Below are positions 30,862 through 32,500 of a stretch of 32,500 bases of DNA, piece after piece (within the stretch, counting starts at the first letter, position 1; each line of letters begins with the position of its first letter). Under the pieces are notes generated by a model. It was not told the DNA's origin. It was given only the letters and a program-made list of their open reading frames with translations, and ran no database searches. The position numbers and the translations under genes were made by a program. Source of the DNA: Cryptomeria japonica (Eukaryota; Streptophyta; Pinopsida; Cupressales; Cupressaceae); NCBI RefSeq assembly GCF_030272615.1, contig NW_026728923.1, forward strand, positions 397,501-430,000, given 5' to 3'.

Positions 30862-32500
30862 CGCCGGGCGTCGCAATGCTATTTGAATAAACCTTTTGCC
30901 CGTTTGCGTTCTCGTCGGGGCCGGGCCGGGCCGGGGTGCGCTGCCCGCACTACCGCGCGCGCGGGGGCGACACCGAGCGCGCACCCGAGGCGCCCCGAGC
31001 ACACAGGCCACGGTGCAACCCGGGCGTTGTGCGCGCACCCCGGTGCGCCCGAGGTGCTGCGCGCGCACCCAGGTGAAATCGGTGTGCACCTCGGCCAGTG
31101 CGCGCTCGGTCGAGTCGCGCACGTTGGCCAAGGTGCACGGTGATGTTTCTTACTCTAAGGTTCCGCACCAGACGCCCGGGACAGGTGAGCGAAGCTGGGC
31201 GGGGCCGGGTGCGCGGCCGGGGCAGGTGCACGCAGCTAGAGAGAGCTTTGGAGCACACCAGAGGTGCGCACCTTGGAGCACACTTCGGAGCGCACCAATG
31301 ATGCGCTCCATTCAAAAGTTTCCTGAAAAGGCAAAAAAAGTTGAGATTATAGAATTTCCCACTTGAGAGATTGTAAAAAAAAAAAATTTAAAATGAAGGA
31401 AACGCGGGTGCCAAGGTGTGCGCGCCCGGGTGCGCAGCCCAGCCAAGGTGTGCGCACCAAGGCGCCCACCCTGGCGAAGGTGCACGCAAGGTGCGCACCC
31501 GAGGCAAACCGGACAATTAACCCAACTTTCGACTTCGCGCGCACCTGCGCACCTTGGAGCGCACTTCGGAGCGCTCCTTGGTGCGCACCAATCTTGGGCA
31601 CCTCGGAGTGCACCATGGCGCCCACCAAGGTGCGCACCCGGGGCAAACCGAGCTCCGACTTCGTGCGCACCTTGGAGCGCACGAAAGGTGCGCACCATGG
31701 CGCCCACCAAGGTGCGCAGCCCAGCCAAGGCGTGCGCATCAAGGTGCGCACCCTGGCGAAGGTGCGCACCCGGGGCAAACCGAGCTCCGACTTCGTGCGC
31801 ACCTTGGAGCGCACAAAGGGTGCGCAACCCAGCCAAGGTGTGCGCACCCCGGGCAAACCGAGCTCCGAATCGTGCGCACCTTGGAGCACACTTCGGAGCC
31901 CTCCTTGGTGCGCACCGATGTTGCGCACCTCGGAGCGCACCCGGGGAAAACAATGCAATTAACCCGACTTTCGACTTCGTGGGCACCTCGGAGCGCTCTC
32001 GGGTTCGCACCTCGGAGCACACCGAGGTGCGCACCTTTGATGCGCTGCCTTCACCAATTTCCAGAAAAGGCAAGAAAACATTGAGAAGGTGTGCGCACCG
32101 AGGTGCCCACCCTGGCGAAGGTGCACGCGAGGTGCGCACCCGGGGCAAACCGGGCTCCGACTTCGTGCACGCCATGCTGCGCACCTTGGAGGGCCATGGT
32201 GCGCACCTTGGAGCACACTTCGGAGCGCTCAATGGTGCCCAACCCAGCCAAGGTGCCCACCGCGGCGAAGGTGCACGCGAGGTGCGCACCCGGGGCAAAC
32301 CGGGCTCCGACTTCGTGCACGCCGCACCTTGGAGCACACTTCGGAGCGCTCCTTGGTGCGCACCAGGGCGCGCAACCCAGCCGAGGTGCCCACCCCGGCG
32401 AAGGTGCACGCGGGGTGCGCACCCGGGGCAAACCGGGCTCCGACTTCGTGCACGCCATGGTGCCCACCGCGCCAAGGTGCACGCGAGGTGCGCACCCGGG

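Larger units (their letters stand above)
29476..32500 (+). repeat. 5S-containing tandem unit 4 (partial, runs off the window)
   Basis: The first 3025 bp of a fourth unit, as far as the early modular array (from about 32088). It matches unit 3 closely; GCAGCTAGAGAG near 31235 replaces GCAGCTGGAGAG. The last 30 bases show a module-C variant, GCGCCAAGG in place of GCGGCGAAGG. Confidence 0.93.

Noticed and set aside
32465-32500. Odd module-C variant GCGCCAAGG at the right edge
   Set aside because: A couple of changes in the last 35 bases of the window could be a real variant or a sequence-end error; too little sequence follows to judge.

Overview
This window is non-coding nuclear repeat DNA, and I read it as a very large ribosomal intergenic spacer (IGS) of a land plant, probably a gymnosperm. 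The firmest anchor is four identical 118-base 5S rRNA genes on the + strand, at 12028, 18063, 24172 and 30731. Each has the plant-type start, the internal Pol III box A and box C, a C at -1 and a T-rich terminator. Their GC-rich sequence is what I would expect of gymnosperm 5S, but that taxonomic call is from memory and tentative. No protein-coding gene can be supported. The very long open frames on both strands are by-products of GC-rich palindromic repeats with almost no stop triplets.

Layout from left to right. 1-4800: about 25 copies of a 188-bp tandem repeat. 4800-6235: three diverged copies of a 440-545 bp repeat, each with a plant Pol I-type initiator (TATATAGGGGA on the - strand) and an inverted repeat. 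6236-6539: short 50-57 bp repeats. 6540-7680: 311-bp repeats, each with one Pol I-type initiator, the fourth interrupted at 7690-8310 by a dense 38/52-bp palindromic array. 8340-9385: 157-bp and 220-bp repeats, again one initiator each. In all there are 13 such initiators, all on the - strand. 9545-11285: a + strand G-rich minisatellite.

From 10773 to the right edge the DNA is a tandem array of 6.0-6.6 kb units (6035, 6109 and 6559 bp, then a partial unit). Each unit runs: G-rich minisatellite tail with a G-quadruplex motif, a degenerate ~20-bp minisatellite, a GC-rich leader, 5S, a GC-rich trailer, a variable modular array, and five AT-rich/GC-rich modules. Nearly all length difference between units comes from the modular array: one extra 74-bp module in unit 2, and a 526-bp direct duplication in unit 3.

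How the parts may work together (inference). If the - strand TATATAGGGGA elements are Pol I promoters, 35S rDNA is transcribed leftward. The leftmost one, at 5163-5175, is then the candidate gene promoter. The 188-bp array would be 5' ETS leading to 18S left of the window, the other 12 elements would be spacer promoters, and the 5S units would be transcribed divergently by Pol III. The upstream repeat's 25S would lie off the right edge, so the IGS would exceed 32 kb. No 18S, 5.8S or 25S sequence is visible here, so 5S/35S linkage remains a prediction. Array copy numbers could also be affected by assembly collapse or expansion.
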